A stretch of 64,000 nt of DNA, taken from Rhizobium sp. AAP43. Its GTDB lineage: Bacteria; Pseudomonadota; Alphaproteobacteria; Rhizobiales; Rhizobiaceae. Below, in pieces: positions 1 through 9,181 of this stretch. The notes beneath the pieces were generated by a model, which was given only the letters and a program-made list of their open reading frames with translations, had not been told where the DNA came from and made no database searches. The translations under genes and the position numbers were made by a program. Location of the stretch: the NCBI RefSeq assembly GCF_001296045.1, contig NZ_LJHS01000016.1, forward strand, positions 62,001 through 126,000. Reading direction: 5' to 3'. Position 1 is the first letter of the stretch. The number at the start of each line of letters is the position of its first letter.

Positions 1-440
1 CACTCAACCTGGTGCGCAATCCGCTCATTATCGGTCTCATCGCCGGCATTATCGTGCAAACTCTCGGTTTGCCGATCCCTGCCGTTCTTGACAATGTCGT
101 CGGACAGGTTGCCGGCATGGCCGCACCGGCGGCCCTGATTTCACTGGGCATGACCCTTAATCAATATGGCATGGCAGGCAATGTTCGAATTGCCGGCGTC
201 GTCTCCACGATTAAGCTGGTGCTGATGCCAGCCTGTGTGTGGGCTGTCGCGACACTTCTCGGCCTCTCGCCGCAATGGACAGCCGCACTGGTTCTAACCT
301 CTTCTGTGCCGACGGGCATCAATGCGTGGTTGATCGCAAACCGCTTCGGCGTCGGCCAGGGGCTGGCCGCAAGTGTCATCACGCTGTCAACGGCAGTCGG
401 CGTCCTAACCGTCTCTCTTTGGGCTCTTCTTCTTTTATAA
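1..440 (+). CDS. AEC (auxin efflux carrier) family transporter, C-terminal part
   Basis: The open frame runs in from the left edge without a stop, so the start lies outside the window. The last 142 or so residues are strongly hydrophobic and form about four membrane segments. They include a PAALISLGMTL-like stretch and a glycine/alanine-rich final helix, as in the C-terminal half of AEC-family carriers, which are ten-helix permeases for small organic acids or amino acids. The substrate cannot be told. The gene converges on the cytochrome gene and shares a bidirectional terminator with it. Family assignment is from sequence resemblance only. Confidence 0.75.
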   Translation, partial: LNLVRNPLIIGLIAGIIVQTLGLPIPAVLDNVVGQVAGMAAPAALISLGMTLNQYGMAGNVRIAGVVSTIKLVLMPACVWAVATLLGLSPQWTAALVLTSSVPTGINAWLIANRFGVGQGLAASVITLSTAVGVLTVSLWALLLL

Positions 441-455
441 AGAATGCACAAACGA

Positions 456-481
456 AAACGCCCGGCCGAAGCCGGGCGTTT
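456..481. terminator. Bidirectional intrinsic terminator between convergent genes
   Basis: An 11-bp stem (AAACGCCCGGC / GCCGGGCGTTT) closes a CGAA tetraloop. It has A-rich sequence on its left and T-rich sequence on its right, so it can terminate transcription from both sides. It sits between the AEC carrier and the cytochrome c gene. Confidence 0.85.
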
Positions 482-507
482 CCGATAGACATTAAACCTG
501 AGATCAA

Positions 508-1203
508 TCAGTTCGCCGGTGCGGCTGCCGGCGCTTCGGCGGGAGCAGCAGGCGTCTCAGCAGGAGCGGCCGGAGCAGCAGCAGCCGGGGCTTCTGCCGG
601 CGCTGCGGGAGCAGCAGCTGCATCAGCAGCCGGGGCTTCGGTCGCAGCAGCAGCATCCGGGGTCGGCAGCGCAACCGGGCTGTCAGCCATGGTGTGCAGA
701 TACATGATCAGGTTGGCGCGCTCGTCATCCTTCTTGATACCGGCGAAGCCCATGGCGGTGCCAGGAATGTGCTTCTTCGGAGCCGTGAGGAATTCGTTCA
801 GGTGATCCCAGGTCCAGAGCTCGCTGCCACCCTTGGAGAATTCCGTGATGGCTGCGGAGTAGCTGAAACCTTCATGCGAAGCGATCGGGCGGTCGACAAG
901 GCCGTAGAGGTTCGGGCCAACCTTGTTGGCGCCGCCCTTGTCGACGGTGTGACAGCTCGCACACTTCTTGAATACGCCTTCGCCGGCAGCGGCATCAGCG
1001 CTGGCCAGAAGAACGGCGATCGGGGTGGCTGCAGCAGCCTCCGGTGCGGCACCAGCCTCGGCCGTTTCTTCGGCTACGATGGCAAAGCCTTGCTGCTCCG
1101 GCTCTTCCGCATGGAAAATACCTTCCGATGCGATGGAGACGGACATCAGGACGAATACGGTGCCGAGAAACGCACCGACGCCCATGTTGGTATAAGAGTT
1201 CAT
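508..1203 (-). CDS. cycM: Membrane-anchored c-type cytochrome (CycM-like)
   Basis: 231 aa. An uncleaved N-terminal membrane anchor (about residues 8-28) is followed by a short linker and a class I cytochrome c domain. The haem attachment motif is CASCH near residue 80, and an axial Met is likely in the GTAMGF segment. The C-terminal 60 residues are an Ala/Pro/Glu repeat tail of low complexity. This matches rhizobial and Bradyrhizobium CycM, which carries electrons from the bc1 complex to the aa3 oxidase on the periplasmic face. The ATG at 1203 is chosen because GGGGAG lies 8 nt upstream; a TTG two codons earlier is less likely. It stands divergent to kdsB, the usual rhizobial arrangement. The exact tail length is prone to variation because of the repeats. 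Confidence 0.88.
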   Translation of the reverse strand: MNSYTNMGVGAFLGTVFVLMSVSIASEGIFHAEEPEQQGFAIVAEETAEAGAAPEAAAATPIAVLLASADAAAGEGVFKKCASCHTVDKGGANKVGPNLYGLVDRPIASHEGFSYSAAITEFSKGGSELWTWDHLNEFLTAPKKHIPGTAMGFAGIKKDDERANLIMYLHTMADSPVALPTPDAAAATEAPAADAAAAPAAPAEAPAAAAPAAPAETPAAPAEAPAAAPAN

Positions 1204-1358
1204 CTGCAAAGCTCCCCATGCAGTCGGCTGATCAGCAACCGGACGACCTTGAAATCGGGCGGAACCTATGTCTTTTGCATAACACTTGCAACACGATTAT
1301 GGTCCCGCAACTGGGACTTTTTGACACTTCTCTGCGGTGATTTGAAGGGGTTAGGACC

Positions 1359-2114
1359 ATGAATAGCGGCAAAAGCGACGAAACGCTGGTCCTCATCCCT
1401 GCACGCATGGCGTCCACCCGTTTGCCGGGCAAGCCGCTGGCCGATATTGCCGGTCTTCCAATGATCGTGCAGGTGGCCAAACGGGCGCAGGAAGCGGATG
1501 TCGGACGAATCATCGTGGCCGTCGATGACCAGCGAACCTATGATGCCGTAGAGGCGGCGGGTTTCGAAGTCGTGATGACGCGGGTCGATCACCAATCGGG
1601 CTCGGACAGGATATTCGAGGCGCTGAGCAAGGTCGACCCGGAAGGTCGCGCCAAGATCGTGATCAATGTCCAGGGCGACCTGCCGACGATTGATCCGCAA
1701 ACCATCCGTGCGGCACTCCGGCCGCTTGAGGATCCCGCCGTGGATATCGCGACGCTCACCGTCGAGATAATCGATGAGCACGAAAAGACAAATCCGAACG
1801 TCGTGAAGGTAGTGGGCTCGCCGCTCTCTGACAGTCGTTTGCGGGCGCTCTACTTCACCCGAGCAACCGCCCCGCATGGCGGCGGCCCGCTGTACCATCA
1901 CATCGGTCTCTATGCATATAGACGGACAGCGCTGGAACGCTTCGTCACCCTTTCGCCGTCGACGCTGGAAAAGCGAGAATCGCTCGAACAGTTGCGTGCG
2001 CTGGAAGCCGGCATGCGCATCGATGTCGAAGTGGTAAACACCGTACCGCTTGGTGTCGACACGCCTGCCGATCTCGAAAAGGCGCGGCTGAGCCTCTCGG
2101 CCTCCTCAAACTAA
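1359..2114 (+). CDS. kdsB: 3-deoxy-manno-octulosonate cytidylyltransferase (CMP-KDO synthetase)
   Basis: 251 aa, normal family length. It activates KDO with CTP to give CMP-KDO for lipid A–core assembly in the cytoplasm. The N-terminal nucleotide-binding signature [15 protein letters not shown] is present near residue 11. The NVQGD metal/substrate motif lies near residue 105, and a YAYRR segment is present in the second half. The start ATG has a GGGGTTAGGA purine-rich stretch upstream. pheA follows 13 nt downstream on the same strand, so the two are probably co-transcribed. A weak stem-loop with a T-run lies about 40 nt upstream (1302-1322). Confidence 0.95.
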   Translation: MNSGKSDETLVLIPARMASTRLPGKPLADIAGLPMIVQVAKRAQEADVGRIIVAVDDQRTYDAVEAAGFEVVMTRVDHQSGSDRIFEALSKVDPEGRAKIVINVQGDLPTIDPQTIRAALRPLEDPAVDIATLTVEIIDEHEKTNPNVVKVVGSPLSDSRLRALYFTRATAPHGGGPLYHHIGLYAYRRTALERFVTLSPSTLEKRESLEQLRALEAGMRIDVEVVNTVPLGVDTPADLEKARLSLSASSN

Positions 2115-2127
2115 GGACCTCATCCCC

Positions 2128-2979
2128 TTGGCCCCTACCAACAAGATTTCATTCCAAGGCGACTTCGGCGCCAATTCCGACATGGCCTGCCGCGACATGT
2201 TCCCGACCATGGAGCCCCTGCCCTGCGCCACCTTCGAGGACGCCTTCGTAGCGCTGGAGACCGGCGAGGTGGATCTGGCGATGATCCCGATCGAAAACAC
2301 GCTGGCCGGACGCGTCGCCGACATCCACTACCTCCTGCCGCTGTCGCGCCTGCATATCGTCGGCGAATACTTCATGCCGATCCGGTTTCAGCTGATGGTG
2401 CTGCCGGGCGTGAAACTCGACGAGATCCGGACCGTTCACAGTCATATCCATGCGCTTGGCCAGTGCCGGAAAATTATCCGCAGCCATGGGTGGAAGGCTG
2501 TGGTCGCAGGCGATACGGCTGGGGCTGCCAAGCAGGTTTCTGAAAAAGGCGACCGCAGCATGGCGGCGCTTGCCCCCCGACTCGCTGCCTCGCTGTACGG
2601 GCTCGATATCATTGCTGAGAATGTCGAGGATTCGGAAAACAACGTGACACGGTTCGTCGTGCTCGCACGCGATGAGGATGACCCGAAGCGGACGACCTCG
2701 GACGAACAGTTCATCACCACCTTCGTGTTCAATGTGCGCAATCTTCCCGCTGCCCTCTACAAGGCAATGGGAGGCTTTGCGACAAACGGGGTGAACATGA
2801 CCAAGCTGGAAAGCTACCAGATCGGCGGGAAGTTCACGGCGACGCAGTTTTATGCCGATATCGAAGGACATCCGGACGATGCGCCGGTCCGGCGGGCGCT
2901 GGAAGAGCTGCGCTTCTTCTCGGAGAAGGTGCGCATTCTAGGCGTGTACAAGGCGCATGCAATGCGCGGGAAGCTCTAG
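2128..2979 (+). CDS. pheA: Prephenate dehydratase
   Basis: 283 aa. It converts prephenate to phenylpyruvate in phenylalanine biosynthesis. This is a monofunctional alphaproteobacterial form with no chorismate mutase domain. An N-terminal dehydratase domain begins with SFQGDFGANS and contains the IPIENTLAGRV motif near residue 53. The NVTRFVVLARD segment ends the catalytic part. A C-terminal ACT regulatory domain (about residues 195-275) carries the GVNMTKLESYQ motif, where GALV/ESRP-like Phe-binding sites usually lie. The start is TTG with AAGGAC about 8 nt upstream; no ATG or GTG lies in a better position. It follows kdsB closely. Confidence 0.94.
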   Translation: MAPTNKISFQGDFGANSDMACRDMFPTMEPLPCATFEDAFVALETGEVDLAMIPIENTLAGRVADIHYLLPLSRLHIVGEYFMPIRFQLMVLPGVKLDEIRTVHSHIHALGQCRKIIRSHGWKAVVAGDTAGAAKQVSEKGDRSMAALAPRLAASLYGLDIIAENVEDSENNVTRFVVLARDEDDPKRTTSDEQFITTFVFNVRNLPAALYKAMGGFATNGVNMTKLESYQIGGKFTATQFYADIEGHPDDAPVRRALEELRFFSEKVRILGVYKAHAMRGKL

Positions 2980-3000
2980 GATTAGTGATCGAATAGCGGC

Positions 3001-3960
3001 TCAATGCCGCCATTCGTACCAGTCTTCCACCAAACGTCGCGCAATCGTTCCAGCAATCGGCAGAGTCCGCCCGTCAGCCACTCCTTCAGTGAGCATCTGG
3101 CCGATCTCGTTGCGAGTGAACCATCGACAATCCTCAAGTTCGACACTGTCAAAATCGATGTCGACGCTGATCGCCTCACCGTAGCAGCCGAGCATCAGCT
3201 GGTGCGGCATCGGCCAGGGTTGCGAGGCGTGATAGCGGACGCGGCCGACGGTGATGCCGGATTCCTCGCGCGTCTCGCGACGGACGGCGTTTTCAATCGT
3301 CTCGCCCGGTTCGATGAAACCGGCAAGCGAGGAATACATGCCTTGCGGGAAACGATGGCTGCGCCCGAGCAGGCAGCGGTCGTGTTTCTCATCGACCACC
3401 AGCATGATCACAACGGGATCGGTGCGGGGAAAGATTTCGTGGGCGCAGCCTGTGCAGATGCGCTTGTAGCCGCCGATGCGGCCTTCCATGACCGCGCCGC
3501 AGCGACCGCAGAACTTGTTGTCGGCATTCCAGCGCAGGAGGCTGAGCGCTTGAGCGACTTCGCCGAGCAGATCCTCGCCGATGAGGGCGTCGCGGAACAG
3601 CGCGCGGGGATCGGCGGGCTTGAACTCAGCCGACAAGTCTTCCGGCTTCAGCGCGACAGGGACCGCCAGGCGCGGCTCGCCGGTCGGCTGGTGGCCGAGG
3701 AGAATTGCACTGTCGAAATCAGGCTGTAACGCTGCCAGTTCGTAAGGCGCAAAGAGCGGATCGAGCACCTGCCCATCATGCTTCAGCACCAGCTGTGTGC
3801 CGGAAAAGGCGAGGATGTGGGTGCCCTCCACTTTGAGGGCGTTTTCGAGCGAAGTCTCGTCGCGATGTTCGCTATCGCGGTCCAGACGATTCCCGGAGAA
3901 GGCGGTGAGTTCGCTCGGTTCAAGATGCGGAGCGTGGTTCAGGAATATGGAATTTTTCAT
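3001..3960 (-). CDS. nudC: NADH/NAD-cap pyrophosphatase (NudC-type Nudix hydrolase)
   Basis: 319 aa. Nudix enzyme of the NudC family, which hydrolyses NADH and removes NAD caps from RNA. A four-cysteine zinc knuckle is intact (C151, C154, C169, C172). The Nudix box runs from about residue 214 (GFIEPGE then REtrEEsGI), and the family-specific SQPWPMP signature follows. The N-terminal domain is typical for the long NudC form. Its ATG overlaps the TGA of the upstream HIT gene by 4 nt (ATGA), implying translational coupling. It converges on pheA. Confidence 0.93.
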   Translation of the reverse strand: MKNSIFLNHAPHLEPSELTAFSGNRLDRDSEHRDETSLENALKVEGTHILAFSGTQLVLKHDGQVLDPLFAPYELAALQPDFDSAILLGHQPTGEPRLAVPVALKPEDLSAEFKPADPRALFRDALIGEDLLGEVAQALSLLRWNADNKFCGRCGAVMEGRIGGYKRICTGCAHEIFPRTDPVVIMLVVDEKHDRCLLGRSHRFPQGMYSSLAGFIEPGETIENAVRRETREESGITVGRVRYHASQPWPMPHQLMLGCYGEAISVDIDFDSVELEDCRWFTRNEIGQMLTEGVADGRTLPIAGTIARRLVEDWYEWRH

Positions 3961-4364
3961 TGGCAGGCTTCTAGAATCCTGTTCTTCATCAACTCAAAGG
4001 CTGGGCGCTCATATGGCACGGACTGACCAAAACCCCAGATCGGTCCCGGCCAGTTCGGATCGCCTTCGCTGCGCGCGACAATATGAACGTGAAGCTGGCA
4101 CACGATGTTTCCGATGGCTGCGATATTGATCTTCGTTGCCCCGGTGACCGTTTTAAGCGCTGCGGCAACCGTAACCTGTTCGAAGGTCAGAACGGCCTGA
4201 TCCAGAGGAGCAAGGTCGAAGATTTCGCTGACGTTTCGGCGTTGGGGCACAAGGATGAGCCATGGCCAGCGACTGTCATGCGACAGTCTCAAGTCGCAGA
4301 GGCCTAGCTGCATGATGGACTCGCTGTCACGGGCGAGGCGTTCGTCAAGAACGAAGGGTTCCAA
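3957..4364 (-). CDS. HIT-domain protein
   Basis: 135 aa. A small histidine-triad nucleotide-binding protein; the HIT motif is QLHVHIVAR in the second half. The open frame extends upstream to 4481, but that part runs into the SRP RNA gene and resembles no protein. The TTG at 4364 is chosen because GGAG sits 9 nt upstream and it gives the normal HIT length beginning EPFVLDERLARDS. It is translationally coupled to nudC (ATGA overlap). Both gene products act on nucleotides, but the substrate of this HIT protein is unknown. Confidence 0.88.
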   Translation of the reverse strand: MEPFVLDERLARDSESIMQLGLCDLRLSHDSRWPWLILVPQRRNVSEIFDLAPLDQAVLTFEQVTVAAALKTVTGATKINIAAIGNIVCQLHVHIVARSEGDPNWPGPIWGFGQSVPYERPAFELMKNRILEACQ

Positions 4365-4420
4365 GGCGTTTCTCTCCGCTGCGGTTTTTTTCAAGCGTAG
4401 CAGTTTTTTTTGCGCTTGGC

Positions 4421-4449
4421 TTGCATTCGGCGATGGAATTGCCGATATG
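4421..4449 (+). promoter_or_regulatory. Putative sigma-70 promoter of ffs
   Basis: TTGCAT (4421-4426) and GATATG (4444-4449) are separated by 17 nt. The predicted transcription start near 4456 coincides with the first paired base of the SRP RNA. Confidence 0.5.
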
Positions 4450-4456
4450 TCTCCTC

Positions 4457-4554
4457 GGGAGGTTGGTGGTGGACGAGCCACTCGCCAACCGGGTCAGGTC
4501 CGGAAGGAAGCAGCCCTAACGAGCGCGGCACGGGTCATCGTGCCAGCCTCCCAC
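4457..4554 (+). ncRNA. ffs: Signal recognition particle RNA (4.5S type)
   Basis: This is the small bacterial SRP RNA that binds Ffh. The highly conserved apical domain is present: GGTCAGGTCCGGAAGGAAGC at about 4492-4511, then CAGCCCTAAC. The terminal stem GGGAGGTTGG (4457 onward) pairs with CCAGCCTCCC (4543-4552). Total length is about 98 nt, normal for 4.5S RNA. It lies divergent to the HIT gene and immediately upstream of dnaX. Ends are inferred from pairing. Confidence 0.95.
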
Positions 4555-4634
4555 CTCAACTTCATTTCCGGCCTCTGTTTCCAAACCGGGCCGCGCCATG
4601 CCCGGCAGCGGGCGACGGGGAAGCTGGCAACGCG

Positions 4635-6512
4635 ATGAGCGATTTAGAGCCCACTGCAGAGGCCAAACCCGCACCCGGCGGATACCGCGTCCTCGCCCGA
4701 AAGTATCGCCCCAAGGATTTCACAGACCTGATGGTCGGCCAGGAGCCGATGGTTCGGACGCTGACCAACGCGTTTGAGACCGGCCGGATCGCCCAGGCTT
4801 ACATGCTGACCGGTGTGCGTGGGGTCGGCAAGACGACCACGGCTCGCATCCTGGCACGTGCGCTTAACTACCGGACGCCCGAGATCGACAGACCGACGAT
4901 CGACCTTCGTATCCCCGGCGAGCACTGCCAGGCGATCATGGAAGGCCGGCATGTCGACGTGATCGAGATGGACGCCGCCTCCCATACCGGCATTGATGAC
5001 ATCAGAGAGATCATCGAGCAGGTGCGCTACCGGCCCGTTTCGGCGCGCTATAAAGTCTATATCATCGACGAAGTGCACATGCTCTCGACGGCGGCCTTCA
5101 ACGGATTGTTGAAGACGCTCGAAGAACCACCGGAACATGTGAAATTCATCTTCGCCACGACCGAAATCCGCAAGGTTCCGATCACTGTGCTCTCCCGCTG
5201 CCAGCGCTTCGACCTGCGCCGGATCAGTGCTGGCGATCTCGTCGGGCTTTTTTCGACCATCGCGTCGAAGGAAGGCATTGAGGCCGATGAGGATGCGCTT
5301 GCGATGATCGCTCGCGCGGCAGAAGGCTCGGCACGTGACGGCCTTTCGCTGCTCGATCAGGCAATTGCGCATGGCAGCGGCGTGGTGCATGCCGACGCCG
5401 TCCGCTCCATGCTGGGCCTTGCCGACCGGGCACGCATCGTCGACCTCTTCGAGCATGTGGTGCGCGGCGATGTCGCTGCGGCCCTGGCCGAATTCGGTGG
5501 CCAGTATGAGGCCGGCGCCAACCCGACCGTTGTGCTGACAGACCTCGCAGACTTCACCCATCTCGTAACACGCCTCAAATATATTCCCTCGGCAGCCCAG
5601 GACCCCTCCCTCTCGGAAGTGGAGCGCCTGCGCGGTGCGGACCTGGCCGAAAATGTCTCGGTGACGACCCTGTCGCGGATGTGGCAGATGCTGCTCAAGG
5701 GCATACCCGAAGCGGAGGCATCGTCGCGGCCGGCGGGAGCAGCCGAAATGGTTCTGATCCGGCTTGCGCATGCAGCCCATCTCCCATCGCCGGAAGATGC
5801 CGCACGGCGATTGCTGGAGTTGAACGATGGCCAGGGTGGCGCCGATCGCGGTGCTGCACCCCCCCGCCCGAATGGCGGTGGCGGCGCTTCGATGGCGATG
5901 CGGGTACAAGCCGTTGCACAGGCATCGCCGGACGCCGCCCCCCGGATCGCCAACGGACAGCCGGTGGCACATCTGACTAGCGTGCCGGCGGGCCAGTCCC
6001 TGCCGCAAGGCATGGAGCGCATCCAACCGAAAACGCAGGAAGCGCCGATCCCGACGGTTGCGATCAATTCGCTGGATGACATCGCCGATCTCTGCACGAA
6101 AAACCGGAGCCCCGTACTTCGGGCCCAACTTCGGCAGTTCGTCCATCTAGTAAAGATGGAACCGGGTCGACTGGAAATCCGGTTGGAATCGCAATGCCCT
6201 CCCACCATCGTCAATGAATTGAAGCTCCGGCTCACCGAATGGACCGGCATAACCTGGTGGGTCACGCTTTCGAACGAAAAGGGTGCGCCGACGCTTGTTG
6301 AAGTCGACACCTCCAATCGCGAGGCACGGCTTCTGGATGCGCGTCAGGATCCTGACGTGGCGGCCATCCTTTCGCGCTTTCCCGGCGCAAAGATCACCGA
6401 TGTTCGCATCAAGACGCCAGCCATCGAAGAAGACGATGCGCTACCGGCCGCACCGGCCGTGGCCGAATCCGCCGAAGGCGACATCCTTCCCGGCGACGAC
6501 ATAGAGTTCTAG
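4635..6512 (+). CDS. dnaX: DNA polymerase III subunit gamma/tau
   Basis: 625 aa. Clamp-loader ATPase of the replicative polymerase. The N-terminal AAA+ domain carries the Walker [10 protein letters not shown] (residues 60-68), the Walker B-like IIDEVHM segment and a sensor region ([20 protein letters not shown]). A Pro/Ala-rich linker (about 460-530) leads to the C-terminal tau-type domain. The ATG at 4635 fits the family N-terminus; the open frame upstream is ffs sequence. The zinc-module region between residues 77 and 105 has only one cysteine (C98), whereas the E. coli protein has four. It heads the dnaX–ybaB pair. Confidence 0.95.
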   Translation: MSDLEPTAEAKPAPGGYRVLARKYRPKDFTDLMVGQEPMVRTLTNAFETGRIAQAYMLTGVRGVGKTTTARILARALNYRTPEIDRPTIDLRIPGEHCQAIMEGRHVDVIEMDAASHTGIDDIREIIEQVRYRPVSARYKVYIIDEVHMLSTAAFNGLLKTLEEPPEHVKFIFATTEIRKVPITVLSRCQRFDLRRISAGDLVGLFSTIASKEGIEADEDALAMIARAAEGSARDGLSLLDQAIAHGSGVVHADAVRSMLGLADRARIVDLFEHVVRGDVAAALAEFGGQYEAGANPTVVLTDLADFTHLVTRLKYIPSAAQDPSLSEVERLRGADLAENVSVTTLSRMWQMLLKGIPEAEASSRPAGAAEMVLIRLAHAAHLPSPEDAARRLLELNDGQGGADRGAAPPRPNGGGGASMAMRVQAVAQASPDAAPRIANGQPVAHLTSVPAGQSLPQGMERIQPKTQEAPIPTVAINSLDDIADLCTKNRSPVLRAQLRQFVHLVKMEPGRLEIRLESQCPPTIVNELKLRLTEWTGITWWVTLSNEKGAPTLVEVDTSNREARLLDARQDPDVAAILSRFPGAKITDVRIKTPAIEEDDALPAAPAVAESAEGDILPGDDIEF

Positions 6513-6558
6513 GACGCGACGCTGTCCGGACGATAGACAACATCCAAAGGAGACGACG

Positions 6559-6882
6559 ATGCGCGACATCATGGGCATGATGGGCAAGGTCAAGGAAATG
6601 CAGTCCAAGATGGAAAAGATGCAGGAGGAAATCGCTGCACTTGAAATCGAAGGCAAGTCCGGCGGTGGCCTCGTGACCGTCGTACTGACTGGCAAGGGCG
6701 AGATGCGCAGTATCAAGATCGACCCGTCGCTCTTCAAAGAAGATGATGTCGAGATCCTGGAAGACCTGATCGTTGCAGCCCACAAGGATGCCAAGGATAA
6801 GGGCGAGGCCCAGGCGCAGGAAAAGATGGCGGCGCTGACAGCCGGCATTCCGCTTCCGCCGGGCATGAAGTTCCCGTTCTAA
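6559..6882 (+). CDS. ybaB: YbaB/EbfC nucleoid-associated DNA-binding protein
   Basis: 107 aa. Small dimeric DNA-binding protein of the YbaB/EbfC family. The N-terminal helix ([18 protein letters not shown]) and the [21 protein letters not shown] core are typical. AAAGGAGACGACG directly precedes the ATG. It follows dnaX by 46 nt; in many bacteria recR is next, but here two opposite-strand genes intervene. Confidence 0.94.
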   Translation: MRDIMGMMGKVKEMQSKMEKMQEEIAALEIEGKSGGGLVTVVLTGKGEMRSIKIDPSLFKEDDVEILEDLIVAAHKDAKDKGEAQAQEKMAALTAGIPLPPGMKFPF

Positions 6883-6906
6883 GACATCCGCGGCGATCGG
6901 GTCTGA

Positions 6907-7797
6907 TCAGATATAGACCCGATCGGCCCAAGGATTTCGCCCCTCGCGCAGGAAGTCGAGGCTCTGCCGCCAGAAGCCCTCTTCATGCCGAGCGTGGAAG
7001 AGGTCGAAGTGACCAACCCGCGCGAGACCCAGGTCCTTTGGTGACAGCAGGATCTTGGTGACGGGTGCCCGGGAATAGTAACGCATGGCACGGCGGATCG
7101 CCTTAGGCGTTGCGAATTCATCATCCGTCATCGTGACGCTGAGGATTGGGGTCGCGACACCTGCAAAGCGCTCGCGCATGACCTCGGCTGCCTGACCGGA
7201 CAAGCCCTGCTCCGCCCGGTCCTGCTGCAGCCCCCAGCCATAGGCGACCCCTTTTGGCAGATCTTCAAGCCATCCGAGACGCTTGCCAGGAAAGTAACCG
7301 AGCGCGAGCGTCATGGCAGGCATTGCGACATGCCATTTGAGAAACAGGGGAAGGCGGCGAGTTCGCGCGTAGTCACGCCAATAGCCGAATTGCCCACCGA
7401 CAGAGAGCATGGCCGCGATCTGGTTTGAGGCTGGGGAATAGCCCGGCAGGAATCCGCCGATGCTGTGGCCAACGACAAGAACCCTGCCTGTGCAGTCGAG
7501 ATCGAGCGCATGGCGCAGCGCCGCGTCAAAATCCTGCTCGCCCCACTGGCGCCAGGTGAAGGTCGATCCTTTAAGGGTCTCGGGACGAGACAGCCCGATT
7601 CCGCGATAATCATAGGTGAGGACGGCGAAGCCACGTGCGGCGATGTAGGCTGCGTAGCGATGATAATAGCGAGCGTGCACGCCGGTCGCGGGATTGATGA
7701 TGACGGTCCCTGCCGCAGAGGGCTTAGCAGCCGGCCACCAATGCCCTGTGAGCCGCACACCGTCGGCACCGGTTAGTTCTGTTATCCTCGGTTCCAT
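6907..7797 (-). CDS. Alpha/beta hydrolase
   Basis: 296 aa. Predicted serine hydrolase of the alpha/beta fold (COG4757-like). The nucleophile elbow is GHSIGG, preceded by a VLTYDYRGIGLS oxyanion/early-strand region. A VGHFDLF segment near the C-terminus supplies the likely catalytic His. The ATG at 7797 has GTGGAG about 7 nt upstream; the longer open frame to 7932 begins with low-quality Arg/Ser-rich sequence and is rejected. The substrate is unknown. It lies on the minus strand between ybaB and recR, 79 nt downstream of the MOSC gene, so the two may be co-transcribed. Confidence 0.85.
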   Translation of the reverse strand: MEPRITELTGADGVRLTGHWWPAAKPSAAGTVIINPATGVHARYYHRYAAYIAARGFAVLTYDYRGIGLSRPETLKGSTFTWRQWGEQDFDAALRHALDLDCTGRVLVVGHSIGGFLPGYSPASNQIAAMLSVGGQFGYWRDYARTRRLPLFLKWHVAMPAMTLALGYFPGKRLGWLEDLPKGVAYGWGLQQDRAEQGLSGQAAEVMRERFAGVATPILSVTMTDDEFATPKAIRRAMRYYSRAPVTKILLSPKDLGLARVGHFDLFHARHEEGFWRQSLDFLREGRNPWADRVYI

Positions 7798-7876
7798 CAC
7801 TGCTCCACTCGGGCGCCATGATGGCGAGGAGGATGGGGCGGGTAAAGCCCGGCATGACTTAGACCTTCGCCCAACG

Positions 7877-8497
7877 TCACATCTTGCCGGTACGGATCGC
7901 GTCCTTGACCTTGTAGTGAACGGGGGCCGCAAGATAGCGGGCGCGATCGGGATCGCTCAGCCTTCCGCCGAAGGTCGCCATCATCTCCCGGACTGTCACG
8001 CGCTCGCCCGACCAGGGCGTAAACTGGACGGCTTGCCCGGATTCGATCATTCCACCCTGCAGTACTCTTGCATAGGCACCCGGACGAGCCGCATGGGTAT
8101 AACGCTTGACGAAGGTCGGTTCGCCCATCTTTGCGGCGAATGTCGCGCAGGGAATCCGCGCGGAGGTGATTTCGAGGATCACTTCACCGATCTTCAGCCG
8201 ATCACCAGCGGCCAGCATGGCGCTTTCCAGACCGTCAATCACAAGGTTTTCGCCGAAGGTTCCGTAAGGCAGATCACGGCCGAGCTCGGCCTGCCACCAG
8301 TCGAGATCGATCGAACCTTCGAGGTAAACGGCCTGATCGACACCGCCGTGGTGCTTGCGATTGAGGATCGCATCACCGACCAGCCCCTCGGAATCAACCA
8401 TGATCGCCCCGTTAAGCGGCTGTTTGTTGATGCCCGTCTTGTATTTCTTGCCGGCCAGGATTTCCGGTCGGCCGAGGCAGACGGCGAGGATTTTCAT
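7877..8497 (-). CDS. MOSC domain protein (YiiM-like)
   Basis: 206 aa. MOSC domains are sulfur-carrier or molybdenum-cofactor-related modules. The conserved HHGGVDQAVY and GTFGENLV segments are present, and the putative sulfur-carrying Cys lies in SARIPCATF. The length and the C-terminal helical extension fit the YiiM subgroup, which reduces N-hydroxylated compounds. The ATG at 8497 gives the standard MKILAVCLG start; the 21-codon upstream extension is not supported. Its start is divergent from recR, with a short 56-nt gap. Confidence 0.87.
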   Translation of the reverse strand: MKILAVCLGRPEILAGKKYKTGINKQPLNGAIMVDSEGLVGDAILNRKHHGGVDQAVYLEGSIDLDWWQAELGRDLPYGTFGENLVIDGLESAMLAAGDRLKIGEVILEITSARIPCATFAAKMGEPTFVKRYTHAARPGAYARVLQGGMIESGQAVQFTPWSGERVTVREMMATFGGRLSDPDRARYLAAPVHYKVKDAIRTGKM

Positions 8498-8553
8498 TGT
8501 TCGTCTCGTGTTCTGCGATTCCGTTTGGCAACTATATGGGCTAGAAACCCGCC

Positions 8554-9159
8554 ATGGCAAAGCGAGTCACCGGCCCCGAAATCGAGAAACTCATCCAGCT
8601 TCTGGCGAAAGTGCCGGGGCTAGGGCCCCGCTCTGCGCGGCGAGCGGCCCTGCACCTGATCAAGAAGAAGGACCAGCTCCTGGGCCCCCTTGGCCACGCA
8701 ATGGGCGAGGCCTATGACAAGGTGAAGATCTGTTCCTGCTGCGGCAATGTCGACACGATGGATCCCTGCACCGTCTGCACCGACGTGCAGCGCGACCAGT
8801 CGGTCATCATCGTCGTCGAAGACGTCTCGGATCTCTGGGCTTTGGAACGGGCAGGCGCGATGAATGCGGCCTACCACGTTCTCGGCGGCACACTGTCGCC
8901 GCTCGATGGCATCGGGCCTGATGATCTTAATATCAAGGGGCTGATAGACCGCGTATCGAAGGGCGGCGTCAACGAGATCATCATCGCAGTCAATGCCACC
9001 GTTGAAGGCCAGACGACCGCCCACTACATCACCGATCATCTGACGGGACTCGAGGTCAAGGTCACCCGGCTTGCGCATGGCGTGCCTGTTGGTGGCGAAC
9101 TCGACTATCTCGATGAAGGCACCCTGTCGGCGGCGCTTCGCGCCCGTACGGCGATCTGA
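8554..9159 (+). CDS. recR: Recombination mediator RecR
   Basis: 201 aa. RecFOR pathway protein that helps load RecA at gaps. It has an N-terminal helix-hairpin-helix ([17 protein letters not shown]), a four-Cys zinc finger (CSCCGNVD then CTVC, about residues 58-73), and a Toprim domain starting [15 protein letters not shown]. The length is standard. It is normally the third gene of dnaX–ybaB–recR; here it is separated by the hydrolase and MOSC genes and probably uses its own promoter. Confidence 0.95.
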   Translation: MAKRVTGPEIEKLIQLLAKVPGLGPRSARRAALHLIKKKDQLLGPLGHAMGEAYDKVKICSCCGNVDTMDPCTVCTDVQRDQSVIIVVEDVSDLWALERAGAMNAAYHVLGGTLSPLDGIGPDDLNIKGLIDRVSKGGVNEIIIAVNATVEGQTTAHYITDHLTGLEVKVTRLAHGVPVGGELDYLDEGTLSAALRARTAI

Positions 9160-9181
9160 CGTTCCAGACGGGAGATCCCCA

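Noticed and set aside
1302-1322. GTCCC / GGGAC stem with T-run upstream of kdsB
   Set aside because: Only 5 bp with a 6-nt loop; too weak to call a terminator or attenuator.
4365-4481. Extended N-terminus of the HIT protein up to 4481
   Set aside because: The extra 39 codons run into the SRP RNA gene and its promoter and resemble no HIT protein. A TTG with a well-placed GGAG at 4364 gives the normal length.
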